Positions 9,527 through 18,644 of a stretch of 64,000 nucleotides of DNA are shown here, in pieces. Source of the stretch: Streptomyces lunaelactis (lineage in GTDB: Bacteria; Actinomycetota; Actinomycetes; Streptomycetales; Streptomycetaceae); NCBI RefSeq assembly GCF_003054555.1, contig NZ_CP026304.1:7936001-8000000 (forward strand), given 5' to 3'. The first letter of the stretch is position 1. Every line of letters starts with the position of its first letter. The notes below the pieces were generated by a model. That model saw only the letters and a program-made list of their open reading frames with translations. It was not told where the DNA came from and searched no databases. Position numbers and translations under genes: made by a program.

Positions 9527-9916
9527 TCACACAACCGATTGCCCGTTCGGCGACGCCTCCGTCGTGACCTGTGCCGACGGCGACGATGTCCGCTTTTGCC
9601 ACCGTGTCAGACCGACTCCCACAAGCACCACGACCATGCCCGCGACGACACGGAAAGTGAGCTGTTCGCCGAGCGCGATCGCCCCGAGCGTGATGGAGAC
9701 CACGGGGAGCAGGTATACGACGGTGGCGGCGTTTGTCGCCCCTTCATCCGCGATGAGCCGGTAGTTGAGGGCAAAGGTGAATCCAGTACCGAAGATCCCC
9801 AGAATATGCGTGGGGGCGGTGCCCTTCCCGGTGAGCTTGCGTCCCATGTAGGCGAAGGCGACGGCGTAGCTCACCGCCGCCGCGAGAATGGCGAGCGCGC
9901 CCCAGCTGGTCAGTCC
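9527..9916 (-). pseudogene. EamA/DMT-family exporter remnant with internal deletion
   Basis: Readable frame from about 9916 (LTSWGALAILAAAVSYAVAF) to the stop at 9527. It matches only the C-terminal half of a drug/metabolite transporter: the first five helices are missing. The fifth-repeat segment GRKLTGKGTAPT runs directly into ILGIFGTGFTFALNYRL, so about 40 residues normally found between these motifs are absent. It ends with the normal helices (VVYLLPVVSITLGAI, VAGMVVVLVGVGLTRW). A 115-residue frame starting at GTG 9874 exists but would not be a working transporter. Confidence 0.75.
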
Positions 9917-9999
9917 TCTCTGCCCGCATGGGCGGGGACGGCGCTGGTTCCCGGCAGCATCGCGAGCAGCACGAGCAGTCGTGCTCCGAGCTGCCTCAC
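9910..9999 (-). pseudogene. Truncated secreted-protein start (orphan signal peptide)
   Basis: GTG 9999 overlaps the stop of the ricin/beta-helix gene (GTGA) and encodes 29 residues: RQLGAR, a hydrophobic stretch LLVLLAMLPGTS and a signal-peptidase-like AVPAHA, then stops. It looks like the first exported residues of a third gene of the hydrolase operon whose body was deleted when the exporter fragment was joined to it. Confidence 0.5.
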
Positions 10000-12326
10000 G
10001 GGTGACTCACCAGGTTCGCCACATTGGTGGACGAGTTGGAGGGCCCGCCCCGTCCGTTGATGACATGGCGGATCGTTCCGGTACCGCCGAGGGAGACGGT
10101 CACCATGCTCTGGAAGCGCACGTTCGGGTTGTCGGGGGCCTCGAAGGCGCGCTCGGCGGCGACGCTCGGATTCACGTTGAAGAAGCAGTAGCTGCCGAGG
10201 CCGAACGCCTGGTGGCTGGTGACCGAGCCTGCGACCTTGTACGCGGCATAGCCCTGGGTGGAGCCGTTCATCCAGGCGGCCTGGTTGGGCGGGTCGTAGG
10301 GCATCTCGTTCTGGTAGAAGTACGTTCTGCCGCCGTTGCCGTTCCAGATCGTCTGGTGCTTCTGGTAGTGCTCGACGAACAGGCCGTACATGGTCACGTT
10401 GTCGCCGTTGACGATCAGGCCCGTATCGCCGGTATTGACGGTCCAGCCGATCGTGCCCGGGTTGCCGTGGTCACCGCGCCAGATCCACATGTGGTCGCCG
10501 ATGACGTTGTCGCTGTTGACGACCAGGCTCGTGGTGGCCTTGCCGACCGTCTGGCCGCCGACCCGGAAGTAGACGTCGTGCAGCGAGGTCGGGTTGGCCG
10601 CGTGGCCGGCGGAGGAGGCGGACGGGCCGATCTCCACCAGGGTCGGCGAATTGACCGGACCGGCGTCGAAGAGGAGGCCGGCGACCTTGACGCCGTCGAC
10701 GTCCGCGACCCGCATCGCCGTGATGCCGTTGTCCGGGACGAAGGTGGCGAGGCCGAGGCCCAGGATCACGGTGTCGGGACGGGTCACCTGCAGGGTCTGG
10801 TTCAGGTGGTGGACGCCGGGGGTGACCAGCAGGTTCTTGCCCTCGGCCAGCGCGGCGTTGATCTGCGCGGCGGTGGTGCCGGCCCGCACGATGAAGAACG
10901 AGTCCATGCCGAGCGAGGTGCCGGCCGCGGCGCCGCCGGCCCACGTCGTACCGGTGGAGTTGGCCCGCACGGACGGCACGAACACCTGGTAGGCGCCGGC
11001 GCTGTCCACGTACAGGAAGGGCTTCTCACGGACCGTGGGGGTCTGGTTCACGGCCGTGTAGGGCGGGCTGGGGAAGCTGGTGGCGGGGACGCCCTGACTG
11101 CCGACGAAGACCATGTTCCAGTTGGAGCCGGTCCAGCTGCCGAGCGTGGAGTTACGCGTGATCCACTGCTGCTGGGTACCGGACCGCACCTGACCGTCGA
11201 TCTTGGTATCGGCCGTAAAGCCGCCGCTGGCCCAGCCGCCGTCGTCCAGCGCCAGATTGCCGCGGACGTGCATCCGGCGGTACGCGGACGCCTGCGAGAC
11301 CGCCCAGCGGTCGGTGCCGCCGGTCGGGTTCACCGACAGGTTCTCCGCGCCGCGCCAGAAGTTCTGGGTGGCGTTCTGCGGCGGGAACCAGTCGGCCTCG
11401 ACGTGTACCGCGCCGTTGATCGTCACCGAGTCGGGCGACTGGCCGAGGCCCAGGACCTGGGTGTAGAAGCCGACGTTGACGTCGTTGCTGTAGGTGCCCG
11501 GCTTGAACATCACGGCGTAGCGCTGGGAGCCGAACTGGTTCTGCTCCTGCTGCTGGAAGATCGAGTTCAGCCGGCTCTGGATGGTCGCGGACGGCATCGA
11601 CGGGTCGAAGACGACCACGTTCGGGCCGAGGTCCACATCACCGGGAGCGGTGGTCACCGGCGCGACCTGGAAGCGCTGGGCCGCCGAGCCGTTGCAGGTG
11701 TACTGCACCAGCTGGACGCTGTCGGCCGTCGAGGCGGAGGGGACGTCCAGGCACTTGCCGCTGTTGCGGTTGATGAAGTGGTACGCGCCACCGCCCTCGT
11801 CCACTGCCTGCCACTGCTGGTTGTTGCCGCCGCCGTACGACCACAGGTGCACGGCGGCGTTGTCGGCGGTGGACACATCGCTCACGTCCACGACCTGGCC
11901 CGCGTCATTGCGGTTGTTGATCCGCACATAGCCGTCGCCGGTGTCGGTGAAGCTCCACTGCTGGGCGGTGGACCTGTTGCACGTGTACTGCTGGACGGCG
12001 GTGCCGTTCACCGTCGCGGCCGAGCGCGCGTCCAGACACTTGCCGCTGCCGCTGTTGACCACGGTGGCCCAACTGGTCGGCAGCGCGGCGGCCTTGGCGA
12101 CGGCCGCCGTCCCGGAGTCCGGGGTTCTCGCCTGGGTGGGGACGGCGGCCAGCATCGAGCCGGCCGACGCCACGACCACGAATGCCGCGATCAGGGGCCG
12201 TCTGCGGCGGGACGGCGACGAGCTGTGGCGGCCCGCTCTGGGCGTTCGCAAGGTGAGGAGAGCCGCGGCGGCCGCGGTGCCCAGCACGCTCAGCAGGGCG
12301 GGTCTGCGCAGGAGTTGCGTATTCAT
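9996..12326 (-). CDS. Secreted ricin-lectin plus beta-helix protein, likely glycan-active
   Basis: 776-aa exported protein. The N terminus has two hydrophobic stretches, the second (PLIAAFVVVASAGSMLAA) ending in PTQA like a signal peptide. A ricin-type beta-trefoil with QxW repeats (QQWSF, QQWQAV, AQRFQV) spans about residues 85-225. From about 235 follows a pectate-lyase-like right-handed beta-helix with two lobes (FKPGTYSNDVNVGFYTQVLGLG; VILGLGLATFVPDNG). Homologues are often labelled adenylyl cyclase or coagulation factor 5/8 protein, labels I see no basis for. It starts 5 nt after the GH16 stop, so a GH55-like beta-glucanase or related role is plausible. Confidence 0.8.
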   Translation of the reverse strand: MNTQLLRRPALLSVLGTAAAAALLTLRTPRAGRHSSSPSRRRRPLIAAFVVVASAGSMLAAVPTQARTPDSGTAAVAKAAALPTSWATVVNSGSGKCLDARSAATVNGTAVQQYTCNRSTAQQWSFTDTGDGYVRINNRNDAGQVVDVSDVSTADNAAVHLWSYGGGNNQQWQAVDEGGGAYHFINRNSGKCLDVPSASTADSVQLVQYTCNGSAAQRFQVAPVTTAPGDVDLGPNVVVFDPSMPSATIQSRLNSIFQQQEQNQFGSQRYAVMFKPGTYSNDVNVGFYTQVLGLGQSPDSVTINGAVHVEADWFPPQNATQNFWRGAENLSVNPTGGTDRWAVSQASAYRRMHVRGNLALDDGGWASGGFTADTKIDGQVRSGTQQQWITRNSTLGSWTGSNWNMVFVGSQGVPATSFPSPPYTAVNQTPTVREKPFLYVDSAGAYQVFVPSVRANSTGTTWAGGAAAGTSLGMDSFFIVRAGTTAAQINAALAEGKNLLVTPGVHHLNQTLQVTRPDTVILGLGLATFVPDNGITAMRVADVDGVKVAGLLFDAGPVNSPTLVEIGPSASSAGHAANPTSLHDVYFRVGGQTVGKATTSLVVNSDNVIGDHMWIWRGDHGNPGTIGWTVNTGDTGLIVNGDNVTMYGLFVEHYQKHQTIWNGNGGRTYFYQNEMPYDPPNQAAWMNGSTQGYAAYKVAGSVTSHQAFGLGSYCFFNVNPSVAAERAFEAPDNPNVRFQSMVTVSLGGTGTIRHVINGRGGPSNSSTNVANLVSHP

Positions 12327-12331
12327 CAGCC

Positions 12332-13576
12332 TTACACCGTCCACTTCTGGTTGGCGGCTCCGGTGCAGGTCCAGATCTGCAGGCGGGTGCCGTTGGCCGA
12401 GCTGTTGCCGGTGGCGTCCAGGCACTTGTTCGCCTGCGGGTTGACGATGTCGTGTGCGGCGCTGACGCTCCAGCGCTGGGCGGCCGAGCCGTTGCAGTCC
12501 CACAGCTGGACCGTGGTGCCGTCGGCCGTACCGCCGGAAGTGACGTCGAGGCACTTGCCCAGAGCCCGGATCGTGCCGTCCGTACCGACGCTCCATTGCT
12601 GGGCGGCGGTGCTGTTGCAGTCGTAGAGCTGTACGGCTGTGCCGTTGGCGCTGTTCGCTCCGGCGACATCCACGCACTTACCGCCGAGACCGGTGATGGC
12701 CCTGCCTGTACCGGGGCTGTCACTCGTGCTGACCCGCACATGGTCGACGACGAGTTGCTGGGGGAAGACGGTGCTGCCGTCGGGGTCGCCGGGCCAGTAG
12801 CCGCCGACGGCGAGGTTGAGGATCAGGAAGAACGGCTTGTTGAACACCCACTGCTTGCCGCCGAGGTCGGCGGGGGTGCGGCGCTGGTACACGTTGCCGT
12901 CCACGGACCAGGTGACCGAGTCGGGTGCCCAGTCGACGGCGAAGGTGTGGAAGGCGTCCGCGAACGCCTGACCGCCGGGCAGGGTGTACCCGGCGCCGAT
13001 GCCGCCGGAGCCGGAGTATCCCGGCCCGTGCAGGGTGCCGTGCACGGTGGAGGGCTCGAAGCCGACGTTCTCCATGACGTCGATCTCGCCGGAGTTGGGC
13101 CAGCCGACCTGCCCGATGTCATTGCCCAGCATCCAGAAGGCCGGCCACATGCCCTGGCCGCGCGGCACCTTCAGCCTGGCCTCGACATGTCCGTATGTCT
13201 GGGTGAACTTGCCGGCGGTGTTCAGCCGGGCGGCGGTGTACTCACATCTGCCGTACCAGCACTGGTAGTTGTCCGGGTTCTCCCGGCGGGCGGTGATGAC
13301 CAGGTGGCCCTGGCCGTCGAGAGCGGCGTTGCGATTGCCTGCCGTGTAGTACTGCCGCTCGTGGTTGTTGACGTTGTCGCCCGTCTCGATCTGCCATTTT
13401 CCGCCGTCGACGGCGGATCCCGCGGGACCGTCGAAGTCGTCGGCGAACGTCACGGCGGCGGGCGCGGCGGCGGGTGCTGGTTCGCTGCCGCTCGCAGGGC
13501 CTGTGGTCAGCGACGCGAGTGTGAGAACGGACAGAACAGACAGCAGCAAGCGCCGTGAGAAGCGCGGGGAGTCCAT
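12332..13576 (-). CDS. Secreted GH16 endo-beta-1,3-glucanase-like enzyme with ricin domain
   Basis: 414-aa exported glycoside hydrolase family 16 protein. Signal peptide at residues 1-30; catalytic jelly-roll about 42-285 with the family signature GEIDVMENVG: nucleophile Glu164, Asp166 and acid/base Glu169 (ExDxxE). Ser/Gly junction, then a ricin-type trefoil with three QxW units (AAQQWSV, AAQRWSV, NQKWTV) that binds polysaccharide. ATG 13576 is chosen for its AAGGGAGAG ribosome site. It heads an operon with the ricin/beta-helix protein. Laminarin-like substrates are the best guess. Confidence 0.93.
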   Translation of the reverse strand: MDSPRFSRRLLLSVLSVLTLASLTTGPASGSEPAPAAAPAAVTFADDFDGPAGSAVDGGKWQIETGDNVNNHERQYYTAGNRNAALDGQGHLVITARRENPDNYQCWYGRCEYTAARLNTAGKFTQTYGHVEARLKVPRGQGMWPAFWMLGNDIGQVGWPNSGEIDVMENVGFEPSTVHGTLHGPGYSGSGGIGAGYTLPGGQAFADAFHTFAVDWAPDSVTWSVDGNVYQRRTPADLGGKQWVFNKPFFLILNLAVGGYWPGDPDGSTVFPQQLVVDHVRVSTSDSPGTGRAITGLGGKCVDVAGANSANGTAVQLYDCNSTAAQQWSVGTDGTIRALGKCLDVTSGGTADGTTVQLWDCNGSAAQRWSVSAAHDIVNPQANKCLDATGNSSANGTRLQIWTCTGAANQKWTV

Positions 13577-13998
13577 GACTCTCCCTTCCGGTATGCGGTG
13601 CATGAGGGAGGAAGGGGGTCTGTCATGAATATGACAGACGAGGGGCGCAAGTGGGGTGTGCGGATGATGCGCCGACTGAGGTGGGGGGTACTTAGTTCAC
13701 TACGTGATTTAAGAAGTGAACTAAGACCCTGTCAAGGCCTTGGTATGTACCACTGGTCTTTGGGGTCCTGGCACATCGTCTGGCGTGCGAGAACGGCGCG
13801 ACGACTCTTCTCGCGCGAGGGCGCGGGGAAGCGGATGCGGTGAACAGGAGTCAAAGCGATGGGGGGCTGTGCGGTGCCGGCGGGGCGCCGGTACGCATCG
13901 TGGACAGCGTCGTCGTGCCACGGCCGTGGTGGCTTACGATCTCGGCGGGCGGTTCCGTATCTCTCCACCGCCCGCTCCCACTCTGATGGAGGTCAGCT
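13577..13998. other. Divergent intergenic region with glycanase promoter
   Basis: Between the GH16 gene and the ABC importer. Its left part holds the promoter and inverted repeat listed separately. The rest (13750-13985) shows no gene with family support; a 78-codon frame on the minus strand has no recognisable features. The importer's ribosome site GGAGG lies at 13988-13992. Confidence 0.5.
13691..13735 (-). promoter_or_regulatory. Glycanase operon promoter overlapped by an 11-bp inverted repeat
   Basis: On the minus strand TTGACA (13735-13730) is followed after 17 nt by TTAAAT, a good housekeeping promoter. A perfect inverted repeat CTTAGTTCACT (13691-13701) / AGTGAACTAAG (13715-13725) with a 13-nt spacer covers the spacer and the start-site region. 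Its half-sites resemble the TTAGTT/AACTAA ends of XylR-type ROK repressor operators, so a sugar-responsive ROK repressor is a reasonable guess. Confidence 0.7.
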
Positions 13999-14847
13999 GT
14001 GTTGTGGTCGGTCGGTGCTCGTCGCACTCGCTCTTCCCGCCGGGCCCGCGTCATCACCGCCGGTGCAGTTGCTGCCGGGATGTTCCTCGCCGTCGGCTGT
14101 TCCTCCGGTGACGACGGTCCCGCTGAGGCGGCGGGAGGCGTTCCCGTTGTCGCCAAGGGCAAGCTGACGACCTGCACCCACCTGCCCTACCCGCCGTTCC
14201 AGTTCGAGCAGGACGGCAAGGTCGTCGGCTTCGACGTGTCCCTCATCGACCTGGTGGCGAAGAACCTCAAGGTCGAGCAGACGATCCTCGACACCCCCTT
14301 CGAGAACTTCAAGACCGGTGCGTTCCTGAACTCCGGCGCGTGCGACCTGGCCGCCGCCGGCATGACGATCACCGACGAGCGCAAGAAGAACGTCGACTTC
14401 TCCGTCCCCTACTTCGACGCCACGCAGGCGCTGCTGGCCACGAAGAAGAGCGGCGTGACGTCGCTCGCAGACGTCAAGTCGCAGAAGAAGAAGCTCGGCG
14501 CCCAGGCGGAGACCACCGGCGAGAGCTACGCCAAGAGCCAGGGCTTCGACCCCGTCGCGTTCGAGAGCTCTGACGCGGTGCTCAACGGGTTGCGGACCGG
14601 GCAGGTCGACGCTGTCGTCATCGACTACCCCGTCGTCCAGGGCTGGTTGAAGGACAAGGCGAACTCGGCCGAATTCGTCCTCGGCCAGAACATCGACACC
14701 GGTGAGCAGTACGGTTTCTCGGTGAAGAAGGGCAACAGCAAGCTGCTCGCGGCGATCGACAAGGCGATCAAGGACGCCAAGGCGGACGGCACGTACGACA
14801 AGCTGTACAAGCAGTGGATCGGTCCGCTGCCTCAGGCGAAGTCGTGA
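13999..14847 (+). CDS. Amino-acid ABC transporter substrate-binding lipoprotein
   Basis: 282-aa extracellular solute-binding protein, family 3 (polar amino acids). Lipoprotein signal: Arg-rich N terminus, hydrophobic core and lipobox LAVGC (Cys34), followed by a Ser/Gly/Asp linker. The mature part shows the two-lobe fold (PPFQFEQDGKVVGFDVSLIDLVAKNL; DAVVIDYPVVQGWL). GTG 13999 is preceded by GGAGG at 6 nt. Its stop overlaps the permease start. Ligand unknown; the lobe-1 pocket resembles Gln/Arg/Cys-type binders only in general. Confidence 0.93.
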   Translation: MLWSVGARRTRSSRRARVITAGAVAAGMFLAVGCSSGDDGPAEAAGGVPVVAKGKLTTCTHLPYPPFQFEQDGKVVGFDVSLIDLVAKNLKVEQTILDTPFENFKTGAFLNSGACDLAAAGMTITDERKKNVDFSVPYFDATQALLATKKSGVTSLADVKSQKKKLGAQAETTGESYAKSQGFDPVAFESSDAVLNGLRTGQVDAVVIDYPVVQGWLKDKANSAEFVLGQNIDTGEQYGFSVKKGNSKLLAAIDKAIKDAKADGTYDKLYKQWIGPLPQAKS

Positions 14848-15644
14848 CGTCCCGGCTCACGAGGCGGCAGCGGCGCCGCGTCTGGCAGGGCGTCCAGTAC
14901 GCGGTGTTCGTGGCGGTGCTCGTCCTGGTCGGCGTGCTGGCCGACTGGGACCGCCTGCAGAACCAGTTCGCGCAGAAGGACCTTGCCAAGGAGCTCTTCC
15001 CGGACATCATCACCATCGCGCTGCGCAACACGGTGGTGTACACGCTCTCCGGCTTCATCTTCGGGCTGGTGCTGGGCCTGATCGTCGCGCTGATGCGGCT
15101 GTCGTCGGTGGCTCCCTACCGCTGGGTCGCCAGCGTCTACATCGAGCTCTTCCGTGGGCTGCCCGCCCTGCTGATCTTCATCTTCGTCGGTGTGGCGGTG
15201 CCGCTGGCGTTCCCCGGTACGCAGATCCCGGGCGGTACGTACGGGAAGGTCGCTCTCGGTCTCGGCCTGGTCGCCGCGGCGTATATGGCGGAGACGATCC
15301 GCGCGGGTATCCAGGCCGTGCCCAAGGGGCAGATGGAGGCGGCCCGCTCGCTGGGCTTCTCCCGGGCCAGGGCGATGGTGTCGGTGATCATTCCGCAGGC
15401 GTTCCGGATCGTGATTCCGCCGCTGACGAATGAGATGGTGCTGCTCTTCAAGGACTCGTCGCTGGTGCTGTTCCTCGGCGTGACGCTGGAGGAACGGGAA
15501 CTGACCAAGTTCGGCCGGGACCTGGCGAGTCAGACCGCGAACTCGACGCCGATCCTGGTGGCGGGGCTCTGCTATCTGCTGGTGACCGTGCCGCTCAGCT
15601 TCGTGGTGCGCCGCCTCGAGGCCCGCGCCGACAAGGCCAGGTGA
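14844..15644 (+). CDS. Amino-acid ABC transporter permease
   Basis: 266-aa inner-membrane permease of the HisM/GlnP family. Helices are visible from residue 15 on; the EAA-type loop for ATPase docking appears as [23 protein letters not shown], the family consensus. GTG 14844 overlaps the binding-protein stop (GTGA). A single permease gene suggests it works as a homodimer with the ATPase encoded next. Confidence 0.94.
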   Translation: MTSRLTRRQRRRVWQGVQYAVFVAVLVLVGVLADWDRLQNQFAQKDLAKELFPDIITIALRNTVVYTLSGFIFGLVLGLIVALMRLSSVAPYRWVASVYIELFRGLPALLIFIFVGVAVPLAFPGTQIPGGTYGKVALGLGLVAAAYMAETIRAGIQAVPKGQMEAARSLGFSRARAMVSVIIPQAFRIVIPPLTNEMVLLFKDSSLVLFLGVTLEERELTKFGRDLASQTANSTPILVAGLCYLLVTVPLSFVVRRLEARADKAR

Positions 15645-15651
15645 GGACGAG

Positions 15652-16488
15652 ATGTCACAGAAGGCGGAGACAGTGGAGAGCACGGGAGCCGGCGGGCCGG
15701 AGATCGAGATCCGGGGCCTGCACAAGTCCTTCGGGGACAACGAGGTGCTGCGCGGCATCGACCTGGAGGTGGCACGGGGCGAGGTGGTCTGCGTGATCGG
15801 CCCTTCCGGCTCGGGCAAGTCGACATTGCTGCGCTGTGTGAACCTGCTGGAGGAGCCCTCCGCGGGCCAGGTCTTCGTCGGCGGCACGGAAGTCACCGAC
15901 CTCGATGTCGACATCGACGCGGTACGCCGCCGGATCGGCATGGTCTTCCAGCAGTTCAACCTCTTCCCCCATGTGAATGTGACCGAGAACCTCACGCTGC
16001 CCCAGCGGCGGGTGCTGCGCCGGAACAAGTCACGCGCGGCGGCGGTCGCCCGGGAGAACCTGGAACGCGTCGGGCTGTCCGACAAGGCGGACGCGTACCC
16101 CGCGCAGCTCTCCGGGGGACAGCAGCAGCGGGTGGCGATCGCGCGGGCGCTGAGCATGGGCCCGGAAGTGATGCTCTTCGACGAGCCGACCTCGGCACTC
16201 GACCCCGAGCTGGTGGGGGAGGTGCTGGCGGTGATGCGACTGCTGGCCGCGGAGGGCATGACGATGATGGTCGTCACCCATGAGATGAGCTTCGCCCGGG
16301 AGGTCGCAGACCGGGTGGTGTTCATGGACGGCGGAGTGATCGTCGAACAGGGCCCGGCCGCTCAAGTGGTGGGTGCTCCCCAGCACGAGCGGACCCGGAA
16401 CTTCCTGACCCGCATCCTTGACCCGGCCGCCACGGACAAGCCGGGCTCCGATGCCGCGGCCGACGATTCCGGGACGGACAAGACGTAG
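15652..16488 (+). CDS. Amino-acid ABC transporter ATP-binding protein
   Basis: 278-aa ATPase energising the importer. Walker [10 protein letters not shown] (50-58), Q-loop FQQFNLF, signature LSGGQQQR, Walker [12 protein letters not shown] with D-loop and His switch VVTHEM. N-terminal 18 residues and an acidic C-terminal tail extend beyond the core. GAGGACGAG precedes ATG, 7 nt after the permease stop. It closes the three-gene operon; a hairpin follows. Confidence 0.95.
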   Translation: MSQKAETVESTGAGGPEIEIRGLHKSFGDNEVLRGIDLEVARGEVVCVIGPSGSGKSTLLRCVNLLEEPSAGQVFVGGTEVTDLDVDIDAVRRRIGMVFQQFNLFPHVNVTENLTLPQRRVLRRNKSRAAAVARENLERVGLSDKADAYPAQLSGGQQQRVAIARALSMGPEVMLFDEPTSALDPELVGEVLAVMRLLAAEGMTMMVVTHEMSFAREVADRVVFMDGGVIVEQGPAAQVVGAPQHERTRNFLTRILDPAATDKPGSDAAADDSGTDKT

Positions 16489-16500
16489 GGGCTCTTCCTG

Positions 16501-16520
16501 CGGGCCGCGCGGGCGGCCCG
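16501..16520. terminator. Hairpin terminator after ABC operon
   Basis: Stem CGGGCCG/CGGCCCG with a 6-nt loop begins 12 nt after the ATPase stop. It lies between convergent genes and could serve both. Confidence 0.5.
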
Positions 16521-16589
16521 GTGCCTCCAGCAGTATCGGGTTCGCGGCCCCGTGAGCATCGAAGGGTCGCCGGACTCGGCTCATTGCTG

Positions 16590-18575
16590 TCAGTAGCCGC
16601 CGGCCGTCTCGTCCTCGCTTCCGGGCGTGACCTCCGGCTCGGGAGCGAACCGGTCGCCGAGTGCCTGCTGGGTGTACTGGGTCCAGATCCTCTCGGAGTT
16701 GCCCTTGTCGGCGTTCCTCAGGGTGACCTGCTTCTTGGACTTGGCGTCCTCACCGAAGAGGGCGATCGTCGTGACCAGTTCCGGGCCGGCGCCGATGAAC
16801 CACTCGGCCTTCCTGTCGTCGGAGCGCCCGGAGGCCGCTGTCACGTTCTGCTTGCTGCTGCCGGGTGCCACCGAGCTGAAGCCGTCGCGCCGGTCGGCGG
16901 TTCCGCCCGGCGAGAAGGTGAGGTACGAGGAGACCAGTTCGGCGGTCCTGGGGTCGATGGCCTGCCCGCCCACCGCGCCGGCCAGGTGGGTGCTCGCGTC
17001 GTCGCGCCGCGCGGACTTCACGATCGAGGGGGTGACCTTCTTGCCCGCATGCTTGAAGGAGGCGTAGACACCCGCCATTTCCATCGGACTGACCCCCATG
17101 AGTCCCAGCGATGTGGCGCCCGGCGTGGAGAAGCCGGCTGCGTCGGGGTCGATGCCGAGGTCCGCGGCGGTCCGCCTGATCTGCGCCGGGCCGGACTCTT
17201 TGCCGCTGTCCTGCTTGGCTTCCATCGAGGCGGCGTACGAGACCGGTTCGAAGGTGGGGCCGGCCTGGTAGTCGGCGCGGGTCGCGTTGCTGAGGTAGTG
17301 GCTGGTGTAGTCGCGGCCGCCATAGAGCGCCACGATGTGGCCGTTGCGGGGATCGACCGAGACCGCTCCGGTCTGCCGGTCCGGATCCGGCTCCGCCGCG
17401 CCGGACGGCGCCTTCGGGCCGGTGTCGCCGTCGGCGGCCTTGACCGCCTGCTCCAGTGCCTTCTGTTTGTCCGGTTCGATGGTGAGGGTGATCCGCCAGC
17501 CGCCACCGGCCAGTTCCTGCTCGCTGATGCCCGAGGCCGTCAGTTCCCGCCGTGCGGCGTCCACCAGATAGCCGGTCTGCCCGGCGAGTCCCGCGCCGAG
17601 CCGGCCGGTCACCGGCACCGGGAAACGCATCTGCTGCCGTGCGTCCTTGTCGAGCCACCCCTCCTTGACCATGTTGTCCAGGACGTAGCCCCAGCGCTGC
17701 TGGACCAGCTTTTTGGCCGCGGGGGCGGCGATGGCCCAGTCGTACTGGCTGGGTGCCTGCAGCAGTGCGGCGAGGTAGGCGCCCTGCTCGACGGTGAGGT
17801 CCTCGACCTCCTTGCCGTAATACGCGCGGGCGGCGGCCTGGATGCCGTACGCGAGCCTGCCGTAGTAGCTGCTGTTCAGGTATCCGGCGAGGATGTCGTC
17901 CTTGGAGTTGTGCCGGTCGACCTTGAGGGAGATCACCAGTTCCTTCACCTTGCGGGTGACGGTCTGTTCCTGGCTGAGGTAGTAGTTCTTGACGTACTGC
18001 TGGGTGATGGTCGAACCGCCCTGCGTGCCCTGGCCGGTCAGCGTGCTGAGGATGCCGCGGGCAGTGCCGCTCAGGGAGACGCCGGAGTCGCTGTAGAAGT
18101 CCTTGTTCTCCGCCGCGACGAACGCGTGCCGCACGCCCTCGGGCACCCGGCCGAGCGGGACGGTCTCCCGGTTGATCTCGCCGGTGCGGGCGAGGCGGCT
18201 GCCGTCGCTGAACAGGTAGACATTGCTCTGCGCCTTCGCCAGGTCGTTGGCCCGGGGGATGTCGATGGCGAAGTAGAGAACGGTGAAGGAGCCCGTCACC
18301 AGGGCGCACAGTGCGATCACGCCGGCGAGTACCTTCCGCCAGCTGAACAGGCGGCGAAGTCCCGTTCGCTTCCCGGGCTTTCCGGACTTCCGGGGCCTGC
18401 GCGGTCCGAACCGTCCGAACCGTCCCAGCCGTCCGAACCCGCCGCTGCGAGCCCTGTTGCCGCCGTTCCCCTCCGCTTCTCTCGCCGCGCCGGCCTCACC
18501 GACCTCGTCGGCCCCGGAGGACCAACGTGCTGTTAGCTGTTCTGCCGTCCGGTCGGGACTGTGCCTGATACGCAT
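16590..18575 (-). CDS. Class A penicillin-binding protein with degenerate transpeptidase domain
   Basis: 661-aa membrane-anchored cell-wall protein: basic cytoplasmic N terminus, one transmembrane helix (81-104), GT51 glycosyltransferase domain (about 125-300) and a transpeptidase-like domain. The GT51 motifs are good: Glu156 in AAENKDFY, then QGGSTITQQYVKNYYL and RKVKELVISLKV. The transpeptidase site is not: where STFK is expected the protein has PTFE (440-443), the SxN region is missing and KTGT is replaced by VTAAS. It should still polymerise glycan strands but not cross-link. Start at ATG 18575 after GAGGAT. It follows the CseC-like kinase on the same strand. Confidence 0.9.
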   Translation of the reverse strand: MRIRHSPDRTAEQLTARWSSGADEVGEAGAAREAEGNGGNRARSGGFGRLGRFGRFGPRRPRKSGKPGKRTGLRRLFSWRKVLAGVIALCALVTGSFTVLYFAIDIPRANDLAKAQSNVYLFSDGSRLARTGEINRETVPLGRVPEGVRHAFVAAENKDFYSDSGVSLSGTARGILSTLTGQGTQGGSTITQQYVKNYYLSQEQTVTRKVKELVISLKVDRHNSKDDILAGYLNSSYYGRLAYGIQAAARAYYGKEVEDLTVEQGAYLAALLQAPSQYDWAIAAPAAKKLVQQRWGYVLDNMVKEGWLDKDARQQMRFPVPVTGRLGAGLAGQTGYLVDAARRELTASGISEQELAGGGWRITLTIEPDKQKALEQAVKAADGDTGPKAPSGAAEPDPDRQTGAVSVDPRNGHIVALYGGRDYTSHYLSNATRADYQAGPTFEPVSYAASMEAKQDSGKESGPAQIRRTAADLGIDPDAAGFSTPGATSLGLMGVSPMEMAGVYASFKHAGKKVTPSIVKSARRDDASTHLAGAVGGQAIDPRTAELVSSYLTFSPGGTADRRDGFSSVAPGSSKQNVTAASGRSDDRKAEWFIGAGPELVTTIALFGEDAKSKKQVTLRNADKGNSERIWTQYTQQALGDRFAPEPEVTPGSEDETAGGY

Positions 18576-18644
18576 GGCGCCATCCTCAGCGCCGAAGATC
18601 TTCGTCGGCCCGAAGGAAGACATCGGCTGTGACGCGGAGTTGTA

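Noticed and set aside
9888..12626. 912-codon plus-strand open frame
   Set aside because: It is exactly antisense to the ricin/beta-helix gene, is rich in Arg/His/Val/Gly with no domain, and has no ribosome site. A high-GC shadow frame.
16521..18536. 671-codon plus-strand open frame
   Set aside because: Antisense to the class A PBP, whose motifs are clear on the other strand; no family features of its own.
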